Origin: Oceaniglobus ichthyenteri
Lineage (GTDB): Bacteria > Pseudomonadota > Alphaproteobacteria > Rhodobacterales > Rhodobacteraceae
Reading direction: 5' to 3'
NCBI RefSeq assembly: GCF_003057885.1
Contig: NZ_QAGK01000001.1
Coordinates: 1-64,000, forward strand
Length of the DNA: 64,000 nucleotides
Positions 16,114 to 25,018 of the stretch are shown piece by piece. The notes under the pieces are model-generated. The model saw nothing but the letters and a program-made list of their open reading frames with translations, searched no databases and was not told the DNA's origin. The position numbers and the translations under genes were made by a program. Within the stretch, counting starts at the first letter, position 1. Every line of letters begins with the position of its first letter.

Positions 16114-18387
16114 GTGACAGGGCGTGTTCGCACGGCAACTTGGGATCGTTTTGTGCGCTTGCGGCGGCAGCGCCGGTTCAAGACGTGGTCAACCATTGGC
16201 CTGGTCATTTTGGGGCCGGTTCTTGCTCTTGCCACGTTCCTTGTTCTGGGGCCGCTGGATCAGGGCGCGTCTGGCCTGTCGCTGCGCGTGGTTTTGTTGG
16301 CCGATCTGGTTTACGTTCTGTTTGTGGCGGCGTTGGTCATGGGGTCATTGGCGCGGATGGTGGCGGCACGCCGCGCGCAATCGGCAGGCTCGCGGTTGCA
16401 TATGCGGCTGACGGCATCGTTTGCGTTGATCGCGCTGGTGCCCACCGTGACCGTGGCGATATTTGCCGGGCTGACCGTGAATGTCGGGCTTGAGGGATGG
16501 TTTTCGGAACGTGTGCGCGAAGTTGTCGGTGCCTCGCTTTCTGCCGCCGAAGCGTATGAGGAAGAGCAGCGCCAGGATTTGCGCACCGATGCCGAAGTAT
16601 TGGCCGCCTTCCTGTCATCGTTGCAGTCAGACAGTTTCATGGTGTCCGATGGCGAAATGCGGCAGGCTCTGGCCCAAGGGCAAAACCGCATCCAACGGGG
16701 CCTGCGCGAAGCCTATGTGATCAACAATTCCGGCGAAATTCGTGCGCGCGGCGAAGGATCATATCTGTTCAACTTCGAACAACCCGGCGATGCGGAATTG
16801 GCCCGTGCCGCCCAAGGCGAAACCGTTGTTATCGAGGATTGGGCGCAAAACGAATTTCGCGCTTTGGTGCGTCTGGGCGGGCTTGGCAACCGGTTTTTAT
16901 ATGTCAGCCGCGAGGTGGATGGCGAAATTTTGGCGCTGCTGGATGACACTCAGGAAACCGTGCGCCTTTACAATCAGCTGGAATCCGAACGGGGCCGGAT
17001 CCTGTTTGAATTTGGCCTGCTTTACCTTGGGTTTGCGGTGATCCTTATCCTGGCGGCGATCTGGATGGGCCTGTGGTTTGCCGAACGTCTGGCGGGGCCA
17101 GTGGGCCGTCTGGCCGGGGCGGCGCAACGGGTGGGTGCGGGTGATTTGGATGTGCGCGTGCGCGAGGAAGAAGGCGACGACGAAATCGCCATGCTGGGTC
17201 GGTTGTTCAACCAGATGACCAAGCGGTTGAAAGGACAGCGCGACACCCTGTTGGCCACCAATGATCAGATTGATCGGCGGCGGCGGTTGTTTGATTCTGT
17301 GCTGTCCTCGGTCACGGCCGGCCTTGTGGGGCTTGATTCAAAGGGGCGTGTGACGTTCGTGAACCGCAGCGCCGAACGTTTGTTGCAGCTTGATGAAACG
17401 CCCGAGGCGAAAACCGCGCTGGCCGTTGCGGTGCCGGAATTTGGCCCGTTGTTCGAACGGCTGCGCGCCAATCGCCGCCTTGAGGTGGCGCAGGAAGAAA
17501 TCAAGGTGTCGCGCGGCGGCACATTGGAAAGCCTGCTGGTGCGCATGTCGACCCGCCGGTCCGGAGCGGGAAAACTGGAAGGGTATGTTGTGTCGTTTGA
17601 CGATGTGACCGACCTGGTCGCGGCGCAACGTATGGCCGCCTGGGGCGATGTGGCGCGCCGGATCGCCCATGAAATCAAAAACCCCCTGACCCCGATTCAG
17701 CTGAGTGCCGAGCGGATCAAGCGCAAGTTCAGCAAGGAGTTGAGCGAGGAAAGCGCCGAGTCCCTGACGCAATATACCGATGTGATCATCCGCCAAACCG
17801 GAGATTTGCGCCGGATTGTCGATGAGTTCAGCAAATTCGCCCGGATGCCCACCCCCGAACGGCGTACCCACGACATCGCCAAATTGTTGCGCGACGCAGT
17901 GACATTGCAAGAGGCGCGCGTACCCGATCTGCGCCTGATTACCGACATTCCGAAAGCGCCGGTAATGGCGGAATTTGACGATACAATGATCGGCCAAGCG
18001 TTCACAAACCTGATCAAGAACGCCGGAGAAGCCATTGAAAGCCTTTATGAAAAGGGCGCGCCTGACGGACATATCCCCGAGGTGCGGGTGACCATGACCA
18101 GTGATCCAACCGATATCCACGTCACCATTTCCGACAACGGCATCGGCCTGCCCGAAGACCGGGCGCGCCTGTTCGAACCATACGTGACCACCCGGTCCGA
18201 GGGTACGGGCCTGGGCCTTCCGATTGTGAAAAAGATCATCGAAGAACACGGCGGCACGCTGACCCTGAGCACCAGCGAGCCGTTTGGCGACACGCCCCAT
18301 TGTGGCGCGCGTGCGCACATCCAATTGCCCCGCCTGATCGAAATCGACGGTGGGGACTTCCACGAGGCAGGGGTTCAAGAAAGGTAA
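16114..18387 (+). CDS. ntrY: sensor histidine kinase NtrY
   Basis: This membrane kinase of about 757 residues pairs with NtrX and in alphaproteobacteria is linked to nitrogen, redox and envelope regulation. Two N-terminal helices, a third helix at about residues 95-115, a periplasmic region and a fourth helix (LLYLGFAVILILAAIWMGLW) precede a HAMP domain, a PAS domain (RRRLFDSVLSSVTAGLVGLD), the H-box [16 protein letters not shown] with His at about 519, and an ATPase domain with SDNGIGLP and GTGLGLPIV. I prefer GTG 16114, with GGGGG eight bases upstream, over a TTG at 16099. ntrX follows after six bases. Confidence 0.93.
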   Translation: MTGRVRTATWDRFVRLRRQRRFKTWSTIGLVILGPVLALATFLVLGPLDQGASGLSLRVVLLADLVYVLFVAALVMGSLARMVAARRAQSAGSRLHMRLTASFALIALVPTVTVAIFAGLTVNVGLEGWFSERVREVVGASLSAAEAYEEEQRQDLRTDAEVLAAFLSSLQSDSFMVSDGEMRQALAQGQNRIQRGLREAYVINNSGEIRARGEGSYLFNFEQPGDAELARAAQGETVVIEDWAQNEFRALVRLGGLGNRFLYVSREVDGEILALLDDTQETVRLYNQLESERGRILFEFGLLYLGFAVILILAAIWMGLWFAERLAGPVGRLAGAAQRVGAGDLDVRVREEEGDDEIAMLGRLFNQMTKRLKGQRDTLLATNDQIDRRRRLFDSVLSSVTAGLVGLDSKGRVTFVNRSAERLLQLDETPEAKTALAVAVPEFGPLFERLRANRRLEVAQEEIKVSRGGTLESLLVRMSTRRSGAGKLEGYVVSFDDVTDLVAAQRMAAWGDVARRIAHEIKNPLTPIQLSAERIKRKFSKELSEESAESLTQYTDVIIRQTGDLRRIVDEFSKFARMPTPERRTHDIAKLLRDAVTLQEARVPDLRLITDIPKAPVMAEFDDTMIGQAFTNLIKNAGEAIESLYEKGAPDGHIPEVRVTMTSDPTDIHVTISDNGIGLPEDRARLFEPYVTTRSEGTGLGLPIVKKIIEEHGGTLTLSTSEPFGDTPHCGARAHIQLPRLIEIDGGDFHEAGVQER

Positions 18388-18393
18388 CAGACC

Positions 18394-19797
18394 ATGGGCG
18401 ACATTCTTATCGTTGATGACGAACGCGACATTCGAGAGCTGATTTCGGATATTTTGAAAGATGAGGGATATACCACGCGCATGGCCGGTGGGTCAGACGA
18501 ATGTATGGCCGAAATCGCCAAGGAACTGCCTGCGCTGATGATCCTCGATATCTGGCTGAAAGACAGCCAGATGGATGGGATCGACATTCTGAAAGCGACA
18601 AAACGCGATCACCCCGGCGTACCGATCATCATCATTTCGGGCCATGGCAATGTTGAAATCGCGGTCGCCGCGATCAAACAGGGGGCCTATGATTTCATCG
18701 AAAAACCGTTCAATATTGATCAGTTGACGGTGGTGATTGGCCGCGCCATGGAAACCAGCCGCCTGCGCCGCGAAAACAGTGAACTGAAACGGCGTGACGG
18801 CACGGTTTCTGAAATGATCGGTTCAAGTTCGGCCTTCAAGAGCTTGAAAGTAAACCTTGATAAGGTCACCAAATCAAACGGTCGGGTGATGCTGACCGGT
18901 CCTGCAGGCAGCGGCAAGGAAGTGGCGGCGCGCTATATCCATGCCCATTCCAACCGGGCCGATGCGCCGTTTATCACCGTGTCCAGCGCCACGGTTGAAC
19001 CCGACCGTATGGAAGAAGTGTTGTTTGGCCGCGAAAGCACCGAACGCGGCGTCGAACCGGGGCTGTTGGAGCAGGCCGATGGCGGCATTCTGTTTTTCGA
19101 CGAAGTGGCCGATATGCCCCTGGGCACCCAAAGCAAGATCCTGCGCGTTCTGGTGGATCAGTCGTTCGCCCGTGTGGGTGGCAGTGAAAAGATCAAGGTT
19201 GATATGCGGGTCATCTCGTCGACCAATCGTGATCTGGCACAGGAAATCAAATTGGGGCGTTTCCGTCAGGAACTGTTTCACCGTCTGGCGGTGGTACCAA
19301 TTGCCGTGCCATCGTTGGATGAGCGGCGCGAGGACATTCCCGAACTGGCCGATTATTTCATCACTGCGTTCAACAAGACCCAGGGCTTGCCCCTGCGTCA
19401 ACTGAGTGATGAGGCGATCGCGCTTTTGCAAACCATGCTGTGGCCGGGCAATGTGCGACAGTTGAAAAACGTGATCGAACGGGTGCTGATCCTGGGCGCC
19501 GACAAGGGCGACATCGCCGCCTCGGAATTGCCCGGCATGGAGCCGACGCCCGAGGAAGACGGGCGCGTTGTCCTGTCAGGTTCGCTTGCCACCTTGCCGC
19601 TGCGCGAGGCGCGCGAATTGTTTGAGCGGGAATACCTGCTGACCCAGATCAACCGTTTTGGCGGCAATATCTCGCGCACGGCCACCTTTGTGGGAATGGA
19701 GCGCAGCGCGCTGCACCGCAAGCTGAAATCGCTGAACGTGGTCACCAGCAACAAGTTGGGCAACCGCGTCGCCCATATCGAAGATATCGAGGTTTAA
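18394..19797 (+). CDS. ntrX: response regulator NtrX
   Basis: The 467-residue partner of NtrY has a receiver domain (phospho-acceptor Asp52 in MILDIWLKDSQMDG), an AAA+ domain with a modified Walker A (GPAGSGKEVAARYI) and Walker B (GGILFFDEVADMPLG), and a C-terminal Fis-type helix-turn-helix (GGNISRTATFVGMERSALHRK). The place of GAFTGA reads LFGRESTERGVEPGLLEQA, as in other alphaproteobacterial NtrX proteins, so direct sigma54 activation is unlikely. It overlaps the convergent lipoprotein gene by four bases. Confidence 0.94.
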   Translation: MGDILIVDDERDIRELISDILKDEGYTTRMAGGSDECMAEIAKELPALMILDIWLKDSQMDGIDILKATKRDHPGVPIIIISGHGNVEIAVAAIKQGAYDFIEKPFNIDQLTVVIGRAMETSRLRRENSELKRRDGTVSEMIGSSSAFKSLKVNLDKVTKSNGRVMLTGPAGSGKEVAARYIHAHSNRADAPFITVSSATVEPDRMEEVLFGRESTERGVEPGLLEQADGGILFFDEVADMPLGTQSKILRVLVDQSFARVGGSEKIKVDMRVISSTNRDLAQEIKLGRFRQELFHRLAVVPIAVPSLDERREDIPELADYFITAFNKTQGLPLRQLSDEAIALLQTMLWPGNVRQLKNVIERVLILGADKGDIAASELPGMEPTPEEDGRVVLSGSLATLPLREARELFEREYLLTQINRFGGNISRTATFVGMERSALHRKLKSLNVVTSNKLGNRVAHIEDIEV

Positions 19798-20261
19798 TTC
19801 ACCGTCACAAACACATAATCGCGGCTTTGGGTGCGGGCCGCGCAGACCCGATCACTGAGCGGGGGCAGGGTGGTGATGGCCCGCCCTTCGATTGCCTTGC
19901 TCACTTGTGGGGTGCACAGCGGGATCTGCACCTTTTGATAGCCTTTGGCGCCCATGCATTGGTCTTCGACACGCTGGCGCAAGGGCAGATTGGTATCAAC
20001 CGTATAGGCATCGCCGCCGCTTACCTGGCCGGGATACACGACACAATCGCCCGCTTTGTTGCAAACGCGCCGGGGCGGGGAAACGGTGACGGGGGTGCGC
20101 CGGATCTGGGTGTTTGGCGGCACCTTCTGGGCGGCCTGCACCTCGCATGTGGTTTGATCGGCATTCAGCCGCGCCACCGTCTGGCCCGCCTGATAATAGC
20201 CGGAATAGGGCGCGCAGGCGGCAGTTGCGCATAGGATCAGCATCAAAGCCCGGTTTTGCAT
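19794..20261 (-). CDS. putative Cys-rich lipoprotein of unknown function
   Basis: The 155-residue protein starts with a lipoprotein-type signal (MQNRALMLILCATAACAP), with Cys16 as the likely lipidated residue after TAA. The mature part has six further Cys (for example TTCEVQ, RRVCNKAGDCVVYPG, DQCMGAKGYQKVQIPLC, DRVCAAR), suggesting disulfides and a location outside the cytoplasm. The MGAKGYQKV segment is common in short envelope lipoproteins of proteobacteria. I do not recognise a named family. It is convergent with ntrX, overlapping it by four bases, and divergent from trkA. Confidence 0.7.
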   Translation of the reverse strand: MQNRALMLILCATAACAPYSGYYQAGQTVARLNADQTTCEVQAAQKVPPNTQIRRTPVTVSPPRRVCNKAGDCVVYPGQVSGGDAYTVDTNLPLRQRVEDQCMGAKGYQKVQIPLCTPQVSKAIEGRAITTLPPLSDRVCAARTQSRDYVFVTVN

Positions 20262-20361
20262 TGCGTCCCCCTTCGGGTCTTGCCATGACTCATGGTGTGG
20301 CAGGATCGTTTCATCGAATGGTGTGACTGTCCAGTATCATAGGCCCGCCAGGAGTATCGAG

Positions 20362-21738
20362 ATGAAAGTTATCATTTGTGGCGCGGGCCAGGTGGGCTGG
20401 CAGATCGCCAAACATCTGTCGGGCGAACGCAACGACGTGACCGTGGTGGACAACAACGCCGATCTGGTGCGCCGCGCCACCGACACGCTGGATGTGCAAG
20501 GCGTCGCCGGCTTTGCCAGTTATCCCGATGTGTTGGACCGCGCCGGCGCGCGCGACGCCGACATGGTCATTGCCGCCACCCACAGTGACGAAGTGAACAT
20601 GGTCACCTGTCAGGTGGCCCATTCGGTGTTTTCGGTGCCGCGCAAAATCGCCCGGTTGCGCAGTCAATCCTATCTCAATGCCGGATATGCCGATCTGTAC
20701 CGGCGCGATCATCTGCCGATTGATGTCATCATCTCGCCCGAGCGCGAGGTGGCCGAGGCGGCGTTGCGCCGGTTGGCCGCGCCCGTCGCGTTTGATACCC
20801 AGAGTTTTCTGGGCGGGCAGAGTCAGCTTTTGGGACTGGTTCTTGATGCCGATTGTCCGGTTCTGAACACATCCTTGCGCCAACTGACCGATCTGTTTTC
20901 CACGCTGCGCGCCACCGTGGTGGGGGTACGGCGGGGCGATGTCTTGTTTGCCCCCGATGCCGACGATCAACTGTTTGTCGATGATCAGATTTACGTTCTG
21001 TCCCACCGTGATGACGTGAACCGGACCTTGGAAATCTTTGGCAAATCCATCGCCAAACAAAACCGCGTGGTGATTGTGGGCGGTGGAAATGTCGGGCTTT
21101 CGGTTGCTTCGACGCTTGAGAAAAAGGCGGATCGCGTGCGCGTCAAGGTGATCGAACGTTCCCGCGCCATTGCCGAACGTGCCGCTGATCGGTTGGAACG
21201 CACCATTGTGTTGCACGGTGATGGGTTGAACATGGATCTGTTGAACGAGGCGCGGATCGGCAAGGCCGACGCGATCCTGGCCGTGACCGATGATGACAAG
21301 GTCAACGTTCTGGCCGCCGTGCGGGCCAAGGCGGCCGGGTGCAAGATGGCAATCTGCCTGGTCAATGATCCGACCTTGCAATCGTTGATGGTCCCTTTGG
21401 ATATTGATGCGTTCATCAACCCACGCTCGACCACCGTATCATCGATCCTGCGCCATATCCGTCAGGGTCGCGTGCGCGGTGTCTATTCCATCGGCGATGC
21501 CGAGGCCGAAATCATCGAAGCACAGGTTTTATCAACCTCGCCAATTTCGGGGCAGTTGGTGCGCGACATCGATTTTCCCGAAGGCGTGTTGGTGGGTGCG
21601 GTGCAAAAGGGCGACACGGTGGTGTCTCCGCGCGGCGGCACCCGGATCGAAGAGGGCGATATCATCGTCGTGTTCGCCATGGCCAAGGACGTGCCCGAAG
21701 TCGAACGTCTGTTCCAAGTCAGCATCGATTTTTTCTGA
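20362..21738 (+). CDS. trkA: Trk potassium uptake regulatory subunit TrkA
   Basis: TrkA (458 residues) is the peripheral NAD(H)-binding gating subunit of the Trk potassium transporter. It has two RCK repeats, each with a Rossmann GXGXXG: GAGQVG at residues 7-12 and GGGNVG at about 239-244, each followed by a TrkA-C domain. I start at ATG 20362 because AGGAG lies seven bases upstream and the GAGQVG motif then sits at the normal distance; an upstream ATG at 20323 adds an atypical 13 residues. Its stop overlaps the trkH start by one base. Confidence 0.94.
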   Translation: MKVIICGAGQVGWQIAKHLSGERNDVTVVDNNADLVRRATDTLDVQGVAGFASYPDVLDRAGARDADMVIAATHSDEVNMVTCQVAHSVFSVPRKIARLRSQSYLNAGYADLYRRDHLPIDVIISPEREVAEAALRRLAAPVAFDTQSFLGGQSQLLGLVLDADCPVLNTSLRQLTDLFSTLRATVVGVRRGDVLFAPDADDQLFVDDQIYVLSHRDDVNRTLEIFGKSIAKQNRVVIVGGGNVGLSVASTLEKKADRVRVKVIERSRAIAERAADRLERTIVLHGDGLNMDLLNEARIGKADAILAVTDDDKVNVLAAVRAKAAGCKMAICLVNDPTLQSLMVPLDIDAFINPRSTTVSSILRHIRQGRVRGVYSIGDAEAEIIEAQVLSTSPISGQLVRDIDFPEGVLVGAVQKGDTVVSPRGGTRIEEGDIIVVFAMAKDVPEVERLFQVSIDFF

Positions 21739-23249
21739 TGGAGCGGGTTCTGGTCCGGTTTCCGTTGATTGTGGTGCTGATGGGCATTGCAGCGGTCGGA
21801 ATGATCGTACCGTCCATCCACGCCTATGTGATGCGCGATTTGCATGTGGCGCGGGTGTTTTTTTATGCCTCGTTGGTGTTTTGCATTCTCACGGCGCTGA
21901 TTGCGATTGCAACCGATGGCATGATCCTGCGCCGTCAGGCGCGCGGCTATCTGATTGCGCTGGTTGCGGCGTTCACTGTGATTCCCGCGGTTCTGGCTGT
22001 GCCATTTTACGAGGCATTGGGAACCACCCGTTTCAGCAGCGCGTGGTTTGAAATGGTGTCGTCCATGACCACGACAGGTGCCACGCTTTATGATCCGGCG
22101 CGCCTGCCCGACAGTTTGCATCTGTGGCGCGCCATGGTCGGATGGTTTGGCGGATTGTTGGTTTGGGTCACAGCGGTGGCCTTGATCGCGCCGATGAATT
22201 TGGGCGGATTCGAGGTGTTGTCAGACGGCGGCATTGGCGAAGGCGCCAGCCCGGCCGCCAGTCAGATCACCCGCGTGGCTGACGGATCGGAACGTCTGGC
22301 GCGATTCGCCGGATCGCTTGCGCCGATCTATGTTTCGCTGACCTTGGTGTTGTGGATCGGCCTGGCGATGGCCGGCGAAACGCCTTTGGCGGCGATCTGC
22401 CGGGCCATGTCCACCATGGCCACCAGCGGCATCACCACGGGCCAGGGCGGGCAGGGAGGATTTTTTGCCGAATTCCTGATTTTTCTGTTTTTGTTCTTTG
22501 CCATCTCACGCCTGACCTTTTCAAGCGACAGCAGCGGTCGAACATGGGAACAACTGCGCCGTGATCCCGAATTTCAGATGGGCGTGTTTTGCATTACTGC
22601 GCTGCCGCTTTTGTTGTTTGCGCGCCACTGGATCGGTGCCTATGAAATTGATGGCGCGATGAGCGTTGAGCGTGCGGCGCGCGCGCTGTGGGGCGCCGTT
22701 TTCACCACGCTTTCGTTTCTCACCACCACCGGATTTGTTAGTGCCGATTGGGATGCGGCGCGAAATTGGTCCGGTCTGGAAACCCCCGGAATCCTTCTCA
22801 TGGGGCTGGCGCTGATTGGTGGGGGCGTGGCAACCACGGCGGGGGGCGTCAAATTGTTGCGCATTTACGCGCTGTATAAACACGGCGTGCGCGAAATGGA
22901 AAAACTGGTGCATCCCACCTCTGTCGGCGGTGCCGGCACGGCGGCGCGGCGGATGCGGCGCAAGGGTGCGTATGTGGCTTGGGTGTTTTTCATGCTGTTT
23001 GCCGTTTCGGTAGCGGTGATGATGTTGGCCTTTGCCCTGACCGGCATCAAGTTTGAACAAGCCACGGTTCTGACCATTGCGGCCCTGTCCACCACCGGCC
23101 CATTGGTCACGTTGGGTGCCGGCGATCCAATTGCAATGGCCACGCTGACCGGAACGGCAAAAACCATTTTCGCCTTTGCCATGGTTCTGGGGCGGCTTGA
23201 AACCCTGGCCCTGATCGCACTTTTGAACCCGGATTTCTGGCGCCACTGA
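21738..23249 (+). CDS. trkH: Trk potassium transporter membrane subunit TrkH
   Basis: The 503-residue inner-membrane protein is the pore subunit partnered by TrkA. It has about ten hydrophobic segments and the four selectivity-filter-like loops of the Trk/Ktr superfamily, seen as SMTTTGATLYD, SGITTGQGG, LTTTGFVSADWD and LSTTGPLV. The start codon overlaps the trkA stop (TGATG), so the two subunits are translationally coupled. It continues the conserved ntrYX-trkAH-hfq-hflX order. Confidence 0.95.
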   Translation: MERVLVRFPLIVVLMGIAAVGMIVPSIHAYVMRDLHVARVFFYASLVFCILTALIAIATDGMILRRQARGYLIALVAAFTVIPAVLAVPFYEALGTTRFSSAWFEMVSSMTTTGATLYDPARLPDSLHLWRAMVGWFGGLLVWVTAVALIAPMNLGGFEVLSDGGIGEGASPAASQITRVADGSERLARFAGSLAPIYVSLTLVLWIGLAMAGETPLAAICRAMSTMATSGITTGQGGQGGFFAEFLIFLFLFFAISRLTFSSDSSGRTWEQLRRDPEFQMGVFCITALPLLLFARHWIGAYEIDGAMSVERAARALWGAVFTTLSFLTTTGFVSADWDAARNWSGLETPGILLMGLALIGGGVATTAGGVKLLRIYALYKHGVREMEKLVHPTSVGGAGTAARRMRRKGAYVAWVFFMLFAVSVAVMMLAFALTGIKFEQATVLTIAALSTTGPLVTLGAGDPIAMATLTGTAKTIFAFAMVLGRLETLALIALLNPDFWRH

Positions 23250-23335
23250 CACGGTTATGATCCGAATTCGCCCAAGCCTTTATTAGCGCTGGATTCTCGG
23301 CAAAACTCGGCACATATTGGCAACGTTTATGTTAT

Positions 23336-23351
23336 GCCTGTGCGAACAGGC
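23336..23351 (+). promoter_or_regulatory. leader hairpin upstream of hfq
   Basis: GCCTGT (23336-23341) and ACAGGC (23346-23351) form a perfect six-base-pair stem with a GCGA tetraloop, 25 bases before the hfq start. GNRA-type loops are unusually stable. It may take part in hfq autoregulation, which is known in enterobacteria, but no mechanism can be read from the sequence. Confidence 0.4.
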
Positions 23352-23376
23352 CAAGAATAAAAGGTAGAGCAGAACT

Positions 23377-23610
23377 ATGGCAGGCGACAGACAGAACCTT
23401 CAAGACGCATTTCTGAACCATGTGCGCAAAACAAAAGTTCCGGTCACGATATTTCTGATCAACGGTGTAAAACTGCAAGGTGTGATTACCTGGTTCGATA
23501 ATTTCTGCGTGCTTTTGCGCCGGGATGGGCAATCGCAATTGGTGTATAAACATGCGATTTCAACGATCATGCCCGCCTCGCCAATCAATCTGTACGACGG
23601 CGAAGAATAA
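23377..23610 (+). CDS. hfq: RNA chaperone Hfq
   Basis: The 77-residue protein forms a hexameric ring that helps small RNAs pair with mRNAs. The Sm1 motif spans [20 protein letters not shown] and the Sm2 motif is YKHAISTI, with the Tyr-Lys-His set that lines the proximal uridine-binding face. Like other alphaproteobacterial Hfq proteins it lacks a long C-terminal tail. hflX starts two bases after its stop, so they are almost certainly co-transcribed. Confidence 0.97.
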   Translation: MAGDRQNLQDAFLNHVRKTKVPVTIFLINGVKLQGVITWFDNFCVLLRRDGQSQLVYKHAISTIMPASPINLYDGEE

Positions 23611-23612
23611 GA

Positions 23613-24887
23613 ATGGATGAAACACGCACACAGGATATGCGCGCCTGGGTGTTGCATCCTGACATAAAATCAGACCGCACCCGCCGCGATCCTGAGGTGG
23701 CATTGGCCGAAGCGGTGGCATTGGCCGCGGCCCTTCCGGATCTCGAAGTGGTGGGCGGTGATGTCATAAACCTGCCCAAGATCCATCCGGGCATGTTGTT
23801 TGGCAAAGGCAAAATTGCCGAACTGAAAGCCCGGATCGAAGCCGAAGAAATCGGGTTGATCCTGATTGATGGGCCGGTGTCGCCGGTGCAACAGCGCAAC
23901 CTGGAAAAGGAATGGCAGGTCAAACTGCTGGACCGTACCGGCCTGATTCTTGAAATCTTCAGCGATCGGGCGCGCACCCGCGAGGGCGTGCTTCAGGTTG
24001 AAATGGCGGCGCTGTCCTATCAACGCACCCGTCTGGTGCGCGCCTGGACCCATCTTGAGCGGCAGCGCGGCGGCGTTGGGTTTGTCGGCGGCCCCGGCGA
24101 AACCCAGATCGAGGCCGACCGGCGCGCCATTGATGACCATCTGGTCCGGTTGAAGAAACAATTGGCAAAGGTGGTCAAAACACGGGAATTGCATCGTGCA
24201 GCCCGGGCAAAGGTGCCCTATCCCGTGGTGGCGTTGGTTGGATATACGAACGCGGGCAAATCCACCCTGTTCAACCGCATGACCGGCGCCTCAGTCATGG
24301 CAGAAGACATGCTGTTCGCCACGCTTGACCCAACGATGCGCGGTGTCGAATTGCCGTCGGGCAAAAAGGTGATTCTGTCGGACACGGTGGGGTTCATTTC
24401 TGAGCTGCCCACACAGCTTGTCGCCGCATTTCGCGCCACATTAGAGGAAGTGCTGGGTGCCGATCTGATCTGCCATGTGCGCGACATATCCCACGCCAAC
24501 ACCGCAGAACAGGCCCGCGATGTCACCGCAATTCTGAAACAGCTTGGCGTGAGCGACGCGACGCCGCAGATCGAGTTGTGGAACAAGATCGATGCCCTGC
24601 CGCCCGAATCGCGCGCGGCCCTAGAAACCCAGGCGGCCCGGCAAGAAAATGTTCTGCCAATTTCGGCCCTGACCGGCGCAGGTCTCGATAAGTTTTACGA
24701 CGCGATCGCCGTCGCTCTTGATGACGAACGCACACGGCGCGATCTCACCCTTACCTTTTCACAAGGCCGCAAACGCGCGTGGCTACACGAACAGAACGTG
24801 GTTGAGGCAGAAGAGCAAACCGATGACGGTTTTGCCCTCACGGTCTATTGGACGCCCCGCCAGGAACGCGAGTTTCGCACCATGTGA
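23613..24887 (+). CDS. hflX: ribosome-associated GTPase HflX
   Basis: HflX (424 residues) binds the 50S subunit and rescues stalled or heat-damaged ribosomes in characterised bacteria. The N-terminal HflX domain includes GGDVINLPKIHPGMLFGKGK and a glycine-rich linker GGVGFVGGPGETQIE. The GTPase domain shows G1 GYTNAGKST, G3 DTVGFI and G4 NKID. It is the last gene of the long ntr-trk-hfq operon and is followed by a palindromic repeat that probably ends transcription. Confidence 0.95.
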   Translation: MDETRTQDMRAWVLHPDIKSDRTRRDPEVALAEAVALAAALPDLEVVGGDVINLPKIHPGMLFGKGKIAELKARIEAEEIGLILIDGPVSPVQQRNLEKEWQVKLLDRTGLILEIFSDRARTREGVLQVEMAALSYQRTRLVRAWTHLERQRGGVGFVGGPGETQIEADRRAIDDHLVRLKKQLAKVVKTRELHRAARAKVPYPVVALVGYTNAGKSTLFNRMTGASVMAEDMLFATLDPTMRGVELPSGKKVILSDTVGFISELPTQLVAAFRATLEEVLGADLICHVRDISHANTAEQARDVTAILKQLGVSDATPQIELWNKIDALPPESRAALETQAARQENVLPISALTGAGLDKFYDAIAVALDDERTRRDLTLTFSQGRKRAWLHEQNVVEAEEQTDDGFALTVYWTPRQEREFRTM

Positions 24888-24916
24888 TCCCGCTGGGCTG
24901 TTGGATGGCGATGGAT

Positions 24917-25013
24917 GCCTCCGGCGGGGATATTTAAGAAAACAGAAATGAAAGGGCCTTTGTTTTCTCATTTCTGTTTTGAAAATATCCCGGGGTTTGG
25001 GGCAGCGCCCCAA
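24917..25013. repeat. palindromic double copy of the convergent-end repeat
   Basis: GCCTCCGGCGGGGATATTT at 24917-24935 is followed by AAGAAAACAGAAATGAA. After a short spacer the same block returns inverted (CATTTCTGTTTTGAAAATATCCC, split here as CATTTCTGTTTT at 24969-24980 and AAATATCCC at 24983-24991), making a large hairpin. A second stem TTGGGGC (24997-25003) with GCCCCAA (25007-25013) follows. hflX and the aminotransferase gene converge here, so the element probably acts as a bidirectional terminator. Confidence 0.7.
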
Positions 25014-25018
25014 GACAC

